Position numbers and translations under genes: made by a program. From a virus, in IMG/VR virus record IMGVR_UViG_3300025000_000080, positions 1 to 64,000 of that record: a stretch of 64,000 nt of DNA, one strand, 5' to 3'. Each line of letters opens with the position of its first letter. The stretch's first letter is position 1. Positions 56,690 to 64,000 of this stretch are shown here, piece after piece. Below the pieces are notes generated by a model. It did not search any database. It had not been told where the DNA came from and worked only from the letters and a program-made list of their open reading frames with translations.

Positions 56690-57022
56690 GTGAGTTACTT
56701 TTTCGATAGCCATGGGCAGTTATGGCAGGCTCTGTGGGGCCGGCATAAATATCAGGACCGTAACGGGCAGGAAGTTGAGCCGTTCGGTCCGACCGGGGCG
56801 GCCGTCCCGGTCCGTAGATTGTCGGCGGCGGGTATCGCTCCCCGTCCAGGTCAGACGGCCCACGCGGCGGCACACGGCCGCGTAACGGTATCGGAGGATG
56901 GGTGGTCCCTGCTGGATGCGGAGCGGGACTGGCCGCCCACCGACGAGGCGTGGGATACGCGCCACCGGCTGCACTCCAGGTGGGACGAGGCGGCTATCGT
57001 GCTACCGCCTCAGACCACCTGA
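56690..57022 (+). CDS. Hypothetical protein
   Basis: The 110-residue product from GTG 56690 (AAGGAG upstream) begins MSYFFDSHGQLWQALWGRHKYQD. It has a basic, Ala-rich middle and ends DTRHRLHSRWDEAAIVLPPQTT. It lies behind the first 43-bp repeat. No family is recognised. Confidence 0.55.
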   Translation: MSYFFDSHGQLWQALWGRHKYQDRNGQEVEPFGPTGAAVPVRRLSAAGIAPRPGQTAHAAAHGRVTVSEDGWSLLDAERDWPPTDEAWDTRHRLHSRWDEAAIVLPPQTT

Positions 57023-57069
57023 TTTGCCCGTCCTCCCCGTCGTCTGGGGGGGGACGACGAATAGCACCG

Positions 57070-57094
57070 GGCCCGCTTCGGCGGGCCGTTTTCT
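57070..57094 (+). terminator. Strong terminator
   Basis: GGCCCGC-TTCG-GCGGGCC, a 7-bp stem with a UUCG-type tetraloop, is followed by GTTTTCT. It separates the 56690 and 57160 genes. Confidence 0.75.
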
Positions 57095-57127
57095 CCTGCC
57101 CCCGACGATCGGAGGCAGAGGAAAACG
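57085..57127 (+). repeat. Intergenic hairpin repeat, copy 1
   Basis: This stretch (GCCGTTTTCTCCTGCC arm, GGCAGAGGAAAAC arm) can fold on itself and is about 90% identical to 58586-58628. A shorter relative lies at 55991-56024. The two arms may help recombination or insulate genes. Confidence 0.65.
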
Positions 57128-57159
57128 GACGAAACAGCCCGAGAGGGCAGGAGGACGAG

Positions 57160-57423
57160 ATGAAGCACCGATACACTCTCCACGCCACTGACTACCAACT
57201 CAAGCCCAAGGTAGTCATAGCAAGCCCCTGCGGCTGGCATGTCCGGCCGGTCACGCCCGGCGAACGTGTATTCTCCCGGCAGGGCACAGCGTCCGCCGTC
57301 GTGCCGGACGGCATCGACGGTGCCGTACTCGCCGAGCACATCCTGTGGCTCAAGGATGGCGAGGTCGTTTCCGGGGCGATATTGTGGAGGGCGGGCGGTG
57401 CATCCGCCGCTCGCGTGGAATAA
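57160..57423 (+). CDS. Hypothetical protein
   Basis: The 87-residue product starts at ATG 57160 (MKHRYTLHATDYQLKPKVVIASPCGWHVRP) with CAGGAGG upstream, and ends GASAARVE. It is a compact beta-rich protein. A CCCGAGAGGG hairpin lies directly upstream. No family is recognised. Confidence 0.55.
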   Translation: MKHRYTLHATDYQLKPKVVIASPCGWHVRPVTPGERVFSRQGTASAVVPDGIDGAVLAEHILWLKDGEVVSGAILWRAGGASAARVE

Positions 57424-57431
57424 ACGCGCAG

Positions 57432-57467
57432 TTCAGACAGTTGGTCGCGGCTAGCTGGCCGCTGTAA
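57432..57467 (+). pseudogene. Remnant of a paralogue of the 59029 gene
   Basis: Codons TTC to TAA read FRQLVAASWPL and stop; the 59029-59829 gene ends FRQLVAAIWPL and stops with the same downstream bases (CTGTAATCG). No longer open frame precedes it. It is the end of a deleted or recombined paralogue. Confidence 0.65.
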
Positions 57468-57487
57468 TCGATTTGGACGCCCACCGT

Positions 57488-57530
57488 CCCTTGATCGATC
57501 GCCCGACTGCCAGACGGACGATCGGATGAA
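57488..57530 (+). repeat. 43-bp direct repeat, copy 2
   Basis: Identical to 56603-56645. It follows the gene remnant and precedes the 57576 gene, so it marks a likely recombination joint. Confidence 0.85.
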
Positions 57531-57575
57531 GTGGCGAAACAACAGCCCGGCAAGACCGGGCAGAAGGAGAACGAG

Positions 57576-57773
57576 ATGGATCTGAAAAACGTAGTGGTTC
57601 CACCTGGATACGCCGTCCGCCCGGACGGTTGTATCTACCCGCGAAGCAGTGTAACGGACATGGCAGCCGCACTGGAGTTGCGGAGGAGGCGGGAGGCAGC
57701 GAGAGAATACTCCCGTGTTCACCCCGAAGAGGTGTGCGACGTAACCGCCTGGAAAGAGACTGATGAGGGTTGA
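57576..57773 (+). CDS. Hypothetical small protein
   Basis: The 65-residue product (MDLKNVVVPPGYAVRPDGCIYPRSS) has a short beta start and a strongly basic helix (ALELRRRREAAREYSRV). AAGGAGAACGAG precedes the ATG. A CCCGG/CCGGG hairpin lies upstream. No family is recognised. Confidence 0.5.
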   Translation: MDLKNVVVPPGYAVRPDGCIYPRSSVTDMAAALELRRRREAAREYSRVHPEEVCDVTAWKETDEG

Positions 57774-57837
57774 CCCCGTCCTTTCGGAGACGTGAGACGC
57801 CCGGAATACCGGGCAAAGGAGACGAAGGAGAACGATC

Positions 57838-58584
57838 ATGCTGAATCTGTGTCATTTCGCCGTCGCCGTCGCGGGTGTCACGTACCCCGCGGCGGTCCCT
57901 GCTCCGCTCGTTTTCACTCCGGTCACCGCGCCGGGCAGTCATCCGGCGTTCCCGGTGCTGTTGGGGTTTAACGGCCCCGATGTGCGCTTATGGAGGTCGA
58001 CGGACGGCTCTTCCGTCGGACTCGACGGCGGTGTTGAGAGTCACGATGGCGTAGTCATCGTGCCCCGATTTGCCCCTGCGGTCCGGTGGGTTCGCGCTGC
58101 CGGGCTCATCCCGTTCTGCGTCCCGCTTTCCGGCCAGCGGCAGCAGAACGGGTCGTTTGTCTGCGACGTCCTTGAGCCTGCTCCGGAGGGGCTCGAGGTG
58201 GAATTCCTCGACCCGGGCGAGTGGCCCGAGGACTCGGAAGACGAGTGTATGGACGACACTCCGACGTGGCAGGCGGCGGGGTTTATCAAGTGTCCCACCC
58301 TCCCGCTCATGGCCTACCACCTTCACCGGGCGATCCCCGGGTCGTTCGCGGTGGAGGTCGCCGACGGTCCGGATCTGGCGCAGGTCCCCGTCGAGTTACA
58401 GACACTCCGGTTGCCGGGCGGGACGGTGCAGGTGCCCCCCGGGTGCGAGGGGTACGACGCGATCCTGGTGCCGCAGGACGGGCGGATCATCGATGCCGTC
58501 CATGTCACATATCCCGGGGTCGCGATTCTTGTCACCGACGTCACGAGGTCGGGACAGCGGACCGGGCTGTTTCAGGTCCGGTGA
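57838..58584 (+). CDS. Hypothetical protein, beta-rich
   Basis: The 248-residue product (MLNLCHFAVAVAGVTYPAAVPAP) has a weakly hydrophobic N-terminus that could be a signal. The body is beta-rich, with acidic runs (EFLDPGEWPEDSEDECMDD). It is the second largest gene of the arm and shares the structured leader (CCCGGAATACCGGG). No family is recognised. Confidence 0.6.
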   Translation: MLNLCHFAVAVAGVTYPAAVPAPLVFTPVTAPGSHPAFPVLLGFNGPDVRLWRSTDGSSVGLDGGVESHDGVVIVPRFAPAVRWVRAAGLIPFCVPLSGQRQQNGSFVCDVLEPAPEGLEVEFLDPGEWPEDSEDECMDDTPTWQAAGFIKCPTLPLMAYHLHRAIPGSFAVEVADGPDLAQVPVELQTLRLPGGTVQVPPGCEGYDAILVPQDGRIIDAVHVTYPGVAILVTDVTRSGQRTGLFQVR

Positions 58585-58585
58585 T

Positions 58586-58628
58586 GCCGTTTTCTCCTGC
58601 CCCCGATGTCCGGAGGCAGAGGAGAACG
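58586..58628 (+). repeat. Intergenic hairpin repeat, copy 2
   Basis: About 90% identical to 57085-57127, including the first 21 bases exactly. It lies between the 57838 and 58649 genes and can fold into a similar hairpin. Confidence 0.65.
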
Positions 58629-58648
58629 AAGTTGCAAAGGAGTATGAG

Positions 58649-58948
58649 ATGCAGGTTCAGTGGAAAGCCGGGTGTGGTTATGGCCGCAATCCGATCCAGG
58701 GGCGGCGGATAGTCGTATCGTGGGACCCCTCCACCGAAAAGGTGGGGGAACTGGTGAAGGTGGTAAGCCCGGGACACGGATACATCCCTTTGGAGTATCG
58801 GCACGTAGATGTGACCGTTGAGCAGGCGGAGCACCTCGCCCGGTTCGGCACCCACGCCGACCGGATCGCGATGGAAAACCAGGAGGCGGAAGGGCGCCGC
58901 CGCTACCGTGAGGAATGGGCGCAGATTCTCGGTGTCACTGCGCTCTGA
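58649..58948 (+). CDS. Hypothetical protein
   Basis: The 99-residue product (MQVQWKAGCGYGRNPIQGRR) starts at ATG 58649 behind AAAGGAG. It has a beta-rich start, then a charged helix (AEHLARFGTHADRIAMENQEAEGRRRYREEWAQ). No family is recognised. Confidence 0.55.
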   Translation: MQVQWKAGCGYGRNPIQGRRIVVSWDPSTEKVGELVKVVSPGHGYIPLEYRHVDVTVEQAEHLARFGTHADRIAMENQEAEGRRRYREEWAQILGVTAL

Positions 58949-59028
58949 CTACGCCTGACACCGATGCCCGATGTGAGGCGGGCATCGTGGACAACAACGA
59001 AAACGAAAACGAAGAAGGGGAGAGTGGA

Positions 59029-59829
59029 ATGGAAGCAATCCTGAAGCAGCTCGGTATCGCCCTGACCACAACGGAAATCTGGCGTAAGTGGACGCGGCAG
59101 ATTTCATTTTACGACAATAGCCACTGCCCCAACGGCAGACTGAATCAGACAATCCAGACTGATGGGCGCATTGCCTACAGCGCCCGGGAATACACTCACC
59201 AGCCGAATGACCACTTTACCGGCGGCGGGCACAAGACCGTCACCGTGACATCGTGGACGTGGCTTCTCGTCCTCGCGGACGGGAAGCACCTGAACGGCTC
59301 GCAGTGGCGGCACATCTCAGAGGTGATTGTGACCGCCGAAGCGGACCCTGAAAAGGTTCTGACCGTCGTCGCCCTCGAGTTGTACGGCGGCCCTGCCGAC
59401 GCCGGTTATCTCCATATCCAGACCGCCCAGCAGGCGCGGACGTGGATCGAGACACACTACCTTATCGGGACCCGGGCATCGGACGGTGCCATACTCTTCC
59501 GTCGCCGCACCGAGTGGGCGGAGTGGAAGACCCGCCCGCCCGTCGTTGCCCGGCTCGTCGAGCAGTTCGGATCGAGCGTTGTCGTCGCGCCGCCGCCGGT
59601 ACCGATGGAGCATACCGATGAGACTCGGGCGATGTTTCCCGGGAGTCGCCAGACCGTACCCGAGGACCTGCTTGACGCGGGACCTACGGTGATGACCCGG
59701 CCCAATGTCCGGGCGTATCTACGGAGCGTGCGACCTGATGCGGTGGCGGCATATGACGCGCATGACGGCGTGTCCCACTACGGGCACGGGCCGTTCCGGC
59801 AACTGGTGGCGGCCATCTGGCCGCTGTAA
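59029..59829 (+). CDS. Hypothetical protein, paralogue source of the 57432 remnant
   Basis: The 266-residue product (MEAILKQLGIALTTTEIWRKW) has a beta-rich middle (KTVTVTSWTWLLVLADGK, VVALELYGGPADAGYLHIQ). Its last residues FRQLVAAIWPL match the remnant at 57432-57467. An 8-bp hairpin (GATGCCCG/CGGGCATC at 58969-58988) lies upstream. It is likely one of a small repeated gene family in this phage group. Confidence 0.6.
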   Translation: MEAILKQLGIALTTTEIWRKWTRQISFYDNSHCPNGRLNQTIQTDGRIAYSAREYTHQPNDHFTGGGHKTVTVTSWTWLLVLADGKHLNGSQWRHISEVIVTAEADPEKVLTVVALELYGGPADAGYLHIQTAQQARTWIETHYLIGTRASDGAILFRRRTEWAEWKTRPPVVARLVEQFGSSVVVAPPPVPMEHTDETRAMFPGSRQTVPEDLLDAGPTVMTRPNVRAYLRSVRPDAVAAYDAHDGVSHYGHGPFRQLVAAIWPL

Positions 59830-59967
59830 TCGGTTGGGGGCCGCCTCTTGATCCCCCGGCAAAACTGGGCATGGGGATGCACCAATTTCCGGTAACCGCC
59901 CTTCGAATCGCCGCCCGGCACTGTCGGACGGCGGGACGAATGACGGAGAGTAACAACAGGAGGTTTT

Positions 59968-60180
59968 ATGGACGACGTGAAACATTTTCTCAGCGACTAC
60001 GCACGCCATATCAGAGAGGCACAGCGAAACCTCCCTGAAACACTGTACAAGCAGCACCCTCTTTCCAACGACTGGTGCGACGACACCGGCAATGTGGTCT
60101 ATCGGGGACCGACGCCGGACGGATACCGGCGAGTGAGCGACATCCCACTGAAATGGGAGATGGAGGATGCCAATGATTAA
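59968..60180 (+). CDS. Hypothetical small protein
   Basis: The 70-residue product (MDDVKHFLSDYARHIREAQRNLPETLY) starts behind ACAGGAGG. It has an N-terminal helix and ends KWEMEDAND. It overlaps the next gene by 8 nt. A GCCGCCCGGC-type hairpin lies upstream (59911-59935). No family is recognised. Confidence 0.55.
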   Translation: MDDVKHFLSDYARHIREAQRNLPETLYKQHPLSNDWCDDTGNVVYRGPTPDGYRRVSDIPLKWEMEDAND

Positions 60181-60400
60181 GAACGTGGCTGACTTGAGAT
60201 CCCATGTGGACGCAGCAATCGCCACAGGCGACAAGCGTCACCTGGAAGCGCTGGTTTACCAATCCCGGACGATGGCGTGGTCACCCCATGCAAAGTATGC
60301 GGTTCGGGAGATCCGGGAACGCGCCGAATCCGCTCTGGGATATCGCGTCCATGACGAGACGATGGCGACGGATGGACGGCGCATGATTGCACGCTGGTAA
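60173..60400 (+). CDS. Hypothetical small protein
   Basis: The 75-residue product starts at ATG 60173 (GGAGGATGCCA upstream): MIKNVADLRSHVDAAIATGDKRHLEALVYQS. It is all-helical, with KYAVREIRERAESALGYRV in the second half. It overlaps the upstream gene by 8 nt, so the two are co-translated. Confidence 0.55.
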   Translation: MIKNVADLRSHVDAAIATGDKRHLEALVYQSRTMAWSPHAKYAVREIRERAESALGYRVHDETMATDGRRMIARW

Positions 60401-60441
60401 CACACTAGACACCCACCTGACGGTGGGTAAACGGAGGTATC

Positions 60442-60924
60442 ATGTTCAAGCCAGGTTCGCTCGAGGTCCCTTCCCCTACTGCCACCAGCCACACCTTCGA
60501 ATGTGGTCATCATGTCGAGTTCACCAGCAATAGCGCCCGTCGTTCGTTCGAGGACTCGCCCAGATGTCCCCGGTGCTGGTCGTCACGTCCGACCGTACAC
60601 CTGAAACTGACGACGACTCACCGGCATTACTCGTTTGAGCATCGCTGGTGGACCACTGTCGAGGCGGACGTGTTGCACACCTGTAAGCAGGGCTTCGCGA
60701 CCGAGGATGCTACGGTAGAAGCCGTTAACGACTCCGTGCAGGCCATCCTGACCGATCTTCACCTTTTGGTCCCTGAGCCTGGTATACGTGACTTCCTAGC
60801 CGATCCCACGCTACTACAGCGCTTCCAGGCCGCAATCGACCGCATCTTTTCGCTGGACGTCCATCTATGGGTGGGCGGAAAGTGGCTGGAGCGGGTAGGT
60901 ATGCAAGCGGGGTGGCGGTCGTAG
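60442..60924 (+). CDS. Hypothetical protein with a Cys-His motif
   Basis: The 160-residue product (MFKPGSLEVPSPTATSHTFECGHH) has FECGHHVEF and SPRCPRCWSS (about 19-47), which could bind zinc. Its C-terminus is helical and hydrophobic (FQAAIDRIFSLDVHLWVGGKWLERVG). It ends 3 nt before a convergent gene. A CCCACC/GGTGGG hairpin precedes its GGAGG site. Confidence 0.55.
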   Translation: MFKPGSLEVPSPTATSHTFECGHHVEFTSNSARRSFEDSPRCPRCWSSRPTVHLKLTTTHRHYSFEHRWWTTVEADVLHTCKQGFATEDATVEAVNDSVQAILTDLHLLVPEPGIRDFLADPTLLQRFQAAIDRIFSLDVHLWVGGKWLERVGMQAGWRS

Positions 60925-60926
60925 GT

Positions 60927-61997
60927 CTACCAGCGGGCCAAGATCTCGTTGTCCGGGTGCCATCGCTTCAAAATGGCAATGGTTTCCGGCATGTGATTCT
61001 TGAGCAGCCACAGCGCCGGGTCCGGCTCGACGGGCACGTTCATTTCCAGACACCAGCCCAGCCGCCCGAGTTGAACACCCGCCGTCAGGATATGAACCTC
61101 GTGCAGCAGTTCGGCACGATGGAGTGCTCGAGTGACGAACTGCTCCGTCAGAACGGATAATTCTCTCAGAACGGGTACATTCAGATCATGCACGTTGACC
61201 GGCTTATTGGGGACGGCGACCACCGGGGAGTCTTGGACCGGCGTCAACTCCACATACTCTGGTTCGGACTGAATTATCGACATGTCGGGCTCGAGTTCAG
61301 CCACAGCGTTGATTACGCCGGTCGACGTCGGCAGATCTTGACCATCGGGCGTGTACATGTGGGGCCAGAGGTACTGGGGCTGCTCACCGAGGAATTCGGC
61401 CACCTTCCGACGTGCGGTACGAAGGCTCCGGCTTGTGTTCATCCCGGACAGTGTTTTGATCGGGATATCGAGACACTCCGAGAGTCCTCGCCATGTCGCG
61501 ATACCGTGTTCCTTCATCGCCTGTGTCACTTTGGGATTTCCTGCCATCACTACTCTCCTTTTCTGCTTCTGCTCATCACGTTCACGCTTGAATGCCAGCC
61601 GCGTGGGTTCACACTCGGCTTTGCACTCCTCCACATCAAGAATCTTCACCTTCTTGTCGAGCTCGGCGCGCTTTTTTGCTACACCAGCCCGAAGTTTTTC
61701 GGCTACAGTTGTATCAGGCTGCTCTCGTTCTTCCTGGGGAATTTTGTCCAGAGGATCGGGCTCAGCGAACACCGGGTTTCTGACCGCCCTGGCGTCCTCA
61801 TGAGACTGCACTTCTTCAACCCATTCGCGGACGATAGAGAGGGCAGCAGCAGGCGAGTCAACCGAAGTGCTGACAGGAGAGCCATCTATCCGACAGACCC
61901 GCATATCACCCCGTCTGCGCTCGATAAAAGCCACCTTCCGCGATCCGTAGTAGTAGACTCCGTCTGACTCCACAATAAGCCTTGCCACATCTCCCAT
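60927..61997 (-). CDS. DNA-binding protein with Ner-like domain
   Basis: The 356-residue product has an N-terminal beta domain (VARLIVESDGVYYYGSRKVAFIERR) and a basic linker. A Ner/repressor-like segment follows at about 150-215 (HGIATWRGLSECLDIPIKTLSGM, then RKVAEFLGEQPQYLWPHMY). The C-terminal part is unassigned. It overlaps the DpdA-like gene as TAATG, so both are translated together. It may regulate or guide the modification system. Confidence 0.6.
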   Translation of the reverse strand: MGDVARLIVESDGVYYYGSRKVAFIERRRGDMRVCRIDGSPVSTSVDSPAAALSIVREWVEEVQSHEDARAVRNPVFAEPDPLDKIPQEEREQPDTTVAEKLRAGVAKKRAELDKKVKILDVEECKAECEPTRLAFKRERDEQKQKRRVVMAGNPKVTQAMKEHGIATWRGLSECLDIPIKTLSGMNTSRSLRTARRKVAEFLGEQPQYLWPHMYTPDGQDLPTSTGVINAVAELEPDMSIIQSEPEYVELTPVQDSPVVAVPNKPVNVHDLNVPVLRELSVLTEQFVTRALHRAELLHEVHILTAGVQLGRLGWCLEMNVPVEPDPALWLLKNHMPETIAILKRWHPDNEILARW

Positions 61998-62944
61998 TAG
62001 AACAGCCCCATCTGAACCTGGCTCTCACCATGCTCAATTGAATCCAGCACATACCGCCGCCACATCAGCGCCCACTCAAGACAATTCGCGCAGTTCTGAT
62101 GAGTGGCTATTGGGTCATGGCACAGCCGATGAGTAAACGCCTGTCCGTTGGCGATAGCTGCCCGTCGAGCTTCGAACGACCACGCCAGACTGTCGGCACT
62201 AGTCATAGAAGCCGCTGCCATCTTCAAGCCCAGTTGCTTGAAGCCGAAGCCGTGAAGACGTATGCCTTCTCGAGCAAGGGACTCCATAATCCCGGCTGCT
62301 TCATACGTTCCCTGGCGCCGGCAAACACTTCCCACACCCACCACTTTGAACTTCCTCAGATCGATTCCAGCCTTGTCGTACATCTCAAGATGTCGGAAAT
62401 ACGACCAGAGGGACCACCCTTGGATGACCGGTGCCCACGGCAGATCTGGTGCCATGGAGGAAAGTTCAAGGTACGATGCAATCGTCCGCTTCTGGTGTTC
62501 TTCCGTGGACAGACCTGTCTTCTCTCTGATTCGAGGCTCACACATCCAGTCCTGAATAGCAGCCCAGTCAAGACCGCCAATCTCCTCTGCACAGATCCGG
62601 ACTTCTTCCACGTACTGTCGAGCGGGTACCGTCCATTTACCGTGCAGATCAAGTTCCTGAAATCCACCAGAGTCCAGCGCCCAGCGAGTGACAGCACGCC
62701 GCCACGGCTTGCGACTTTTGACCGGCAAGACGCACCCGTCCCCATCTACTGCAACGGGAACCCATCGCCCCGATGCGTCGAGGCGCATATCAATACGGAT
62801 GACTCGGGAGTCAGGTGCTTGTGGGCCTTTTAATTTAGAAAGTCGCAACGGATTCAGTGTTCTCCGGCTGACGAACAAGGGAACACCAATCAGTCGTTGG
62901 TCGAACAGCCATCCCGTCTGATGAGTCCCCAGGTAAAACCTCAT
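61997..62944 (-). CDS. dpdA: DpdA-like DNA transglycosylase (TGT family)
   Basis: The 315-residue product has the tRNA-guanine transglycosylase pattern as seen in phage DpdA: LDSGGFQEL (90-98), PWAPVIQGW (169-177), KVVGVGSVCRRQG (200-212), HGFGFKQLGL (231-240) and a SADSLAWSFEARRA segment (249-262) with the probable nucleophile Asp. A C-terminal Cys/His set (HRLCHD..HQNCANC, 272-288) fits the zinc site. DpdA swaps guanine in DNA for a 7-deazaguanine base, which blocks restriction. No preQ0 synthesis genes are visible, so precursor would come from the host or from genes outside the window. Confidence 0.78.
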   Translation of the reverse strand: MRFYLGTHQTGWLFDQRLIGVPLFVSRRTLNPLRLSKLKGPQAPDSRVIRIDMRLDASGRWVPVAVDGDGCVLPVKSRKPWRRAVTRWALDSGGFQELDLHGKWTVPARQYVEEVRICAEEIGGLDWAAIQDWMCEPRIREKTGLSTEEHQKRTIASYLELSSMAPDLPWAPVIQGWSLWSYFRHLEMYDKAGIDLRKFKVVGVGSVCRRQGTYEAAGIMESLAREGIRLHGFGFKQLGLKMAAASMTSADSLAWSFEARRAAIANGQAFTHRLCHDPIATHQNCANCLEWALMWRRYVLDSIEHGESQVQMGLF

Positions 62945-63086
62945 CCCTCACCACCTTCCGCGCCAAGTCCGCTATCCTGATCAGCCGCCAGTCGGGTGAC
63001 ATCCTGCCGTCACCTGCGATCATCTCTATCGACACAAGTAGCGCCAGCACCCGCTGCAACTCGTCCACAATCGCTTGCATATCCAT
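62835..63086 (-). CDS. Hypothetical small protein overlapping dpdA
   Basis: The 83-residue product (ATG 63086, TGATG overlap) begins MDMQAIVDELQRVLALLVSIEMIAG, a helical start. Its last 110 nt overlap the DpdA-like gene in another frame, which is unusually long. The N-terminal half looks real; the end may be extended by chance. Confidence 0.45.
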   Translation of the reverse strand: MDMQAIVDELQRVLALLVSIEMIAGDGRMSPDWRLIRIADLARKVVRDEVLPGDSSDGMAVRPTTDWCSLVRQPENTESVATF

Positions 63087-63475
63087 CAATAGTCAGCCTT
63101 GTAGATGAACCCGGTGGGAAGCAGTTCAGCCCACACACGAGCCTCGGCGCGGGCCAGAAACACTGGAGGTTCCAATCCTTCAGTAACGGTGCCCGACACG
63201 CGCACATGCGACGACGGAAGTTCATATTCCACCAGTTCCACATACTCGCACGGATCGACGGCAGCCAGATACTCTCGAGCGTTGACACTCTGATACAATG
63301 GCCAGAGATCCTGACGATCAGTGTAGTAGTGTTCAGCGACTTCCTCCATCGAATGGAACCCGCCTTTCACATCAGGTTCATCGACGAATTGTTCCTGAAG
63401 GCCCTGCCACGCCGCGTCAATCGACGGCGCAACGATGTAGTTACCGAACCATTTGAACAGCCTGTCACCCTTCAA
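63086..63475 (-). CDS. Hypothetical protein
   Basis: The start is probably TTG 63475, with GGGAGG 7 nt upstream; in-frame codons further upstream have no ribosome site. The 129-residue product (MKGDRLFKWFGNYIVAPS) has a beta-rich second half (YVELVEYELPSSHVRVSGTV). It ends with a hydrophobic-basic tail. No family is recognised. Confidence 0.55.
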   Translation of the reverse strand: MKGDRLFKWFGNYIVAPSIDAAWQGLQEQFVDEPDVKGGFHSMEEVAEHYYTDRQDLWPLYQSVNAREYLAAVDPCEYVELVEYELPSSHVRVSGTVTEGLEPPVFLARAEARVWAELLPTGFIYKADY

Positions 63476-63507
63476 TTGTTGCCTCCCTTCATGTGGCGTG
63501 CATAGAC

Positions 63508-63939
63508 CTATTGATGATGACCACACCTCTTGATACGGTTGTGAAGGCGTGTGGAGATCGGATAGCGCCGCTGCCCTTTTAGAAGGCTTTCCTGGTCCTT
63601 ACTCTCCTGCAACGCCTTCAGGTATTGTGCAGAAAGATCGTCCCACGCGGCGACGAGCTTGCCCCACACCGGATGATCGGCCAGTCTGGCAAAAGCGAGT
63701 TCCTTTACTTTTGGAATCTGCTCCACCAGTCGATAACATCGCCCGAAGTCGCTGGCATCGTGAGGCCATGGCGCACTCAGGCGAAGTCTCGCAACCCACG
63801 CCGTATCGTCCAGTGCAGTGGCAGCCAGATACTCAGAGGAGATGCCGTGATCACCACTGCGATACCAGGATAAAACCTTTGTGCCCAACTCGCTGTTGGG
63901 AATGCCGGCCAGCGTGGTTTTCTCATGGTCGATCTGCAT
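63508..63939 (-). CDS. Hypothetical protein of a phage-common family
   Basis: The 143-residue product (MQIDHEKTTLAGIPNSELG) has WYRSGDHGISSEYLAATAL (about 25-43) and SAPWPHDASDFGRCYRLVEQIP (about 54-75), a pattern I have seen in many phage and prophage proteins of unknown role. ATG 63939 has no clear ribosome site. The frame stays open to the right edge, so the gene may start outside the window. Confidence 0.6.
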   Translation of the reverse strand: MQIDHEKTTLAGIPNSELGTKVLSWYRSGDHGISSEYLAATALDDTAWVARLRLSAPWPHDASDFGRCYRLVEQIPKVKELAFARLADHPVWGKLVAAWDDLSAQYLKALQESKDQESLLKGQRRYPISTRLHNRIKRCGHHQ

Positions 63940-64000
63940 ATGGGTTGTCCAAAGCACTCGCCCATTGAGTTGGATTCTGATCCATCCGCATCGCCGTAAA
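63923..64000 (-). CDS. C-terminal end of a gene entering from the right edge
   Basis: A frame open to the right edge ends RMDQNPTQWASALDNPYADRP and a TGA at 63923. It overlaps the start of the 63939 gene by 17 nt, the tight coupling seen elsewhere here. Too little is visible to name it. Confidence 0.4.
   Translation of the reverse strand, partial: FTAMRMDQNPTQWASALDNPYADRP

Noticed and set aside
55620-60440. CRISPR array suspected from repeated intergenic sequence
   Set aside because: Repeats are only two copies each, lie between genes at irregular spacing and have no spacer pattern or cas genes.

Overview
The window is part of the genome of a temperate tailed phage (or an integrated prophage) with a contractile, myovirus-type tail. 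It is moderately GC-rich by eye. Most genes have strong Shine-Dalgarno sites and ATGA, GTGA, TGATG or TAATG overlaps, and the promoters are sigma70-like with 17-18 nt spacers. A tyrosine integrase sits beside a site that copies the 3' half of a bacterial tRNA (anticodon loop TTCGTAA, so probably tRNA-Thr(CGT)). A CI-type repressor lies nearby. The bacterial-type tmRNA and tRNAs point to a Gram-negative, probably proteobacterial host; that last step is inference.

Layout. 1-26,970 (minus strand) is the virion operon, read from head to tail as coordinates fall: Mu F-like head protein, a 1,071-residue protease/scaffold fusion, major capsid protein, neck and completion proteins, sheath, tube, tail chaperone with a probable -1 frameshift, tape measure, CIS-type tube initiator, LysM protein, gpD-like hub, gpV-like spike, gp25/gpW, gpJ, gpI and a beta-propeller tail fibre. 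27,000-34,724 (mostly plus) holds an SF1 helicase, a J-domain/metallopeptidase fusion, an HNH nuclease, two minus-strand regulatory genes and a row of small accessory genes (DnaJ-type zinc finger, LPD29-like, ParB-like). 34,704-39,133 (minus) holds portal, large terminase and two small membrane proteins. 39,298-42,360 (minus) is an RNA operon bounded by a promoter and a terminator. It contains a terminally paired small RNA, tRNA-like genes with abnormal anticodon arms, an HNH homing-type nuclease, tRNA-Glu, tRNA-Lys and a phage tmRNA (ssrA). 42,368-49,764 holds endolysin, Dam and a second DNA methyltransferase, DUF488, DUF5131, a PD-(D/E)XK nuclease and small hypotheticals. 49,776-55,284 is the lysogeny control and integration region. 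55,300-60,924 (plus) is a variable arm of small orphan genes separated by hairpins and direct repeats. 60,927-64,000 (minus) holds a HTH protein, a DpdA-like DNA base transglycosylase and orphans.

How it works together. A recurring 19-bp promoter box (ATTAAAATAnnnGTTGACT) links the RNA operon, lysis, nuclease and regulatory units. Methyltransferases plus DpdA suggest DNA modification against restriction. tmRNA, tRNAs and nuclease-associated genes suggest defence of, or control over, translation.

The most unusual parts are the tmRNA with a 15-codon tag and an atypical T arm, the tRNA-like genes with 13-15 nt anticodon loops, the terminally closed small RNA that starts the same operon, the DpdA-like enzyme, and the zinc-ribbon protease-scaffold fusion.
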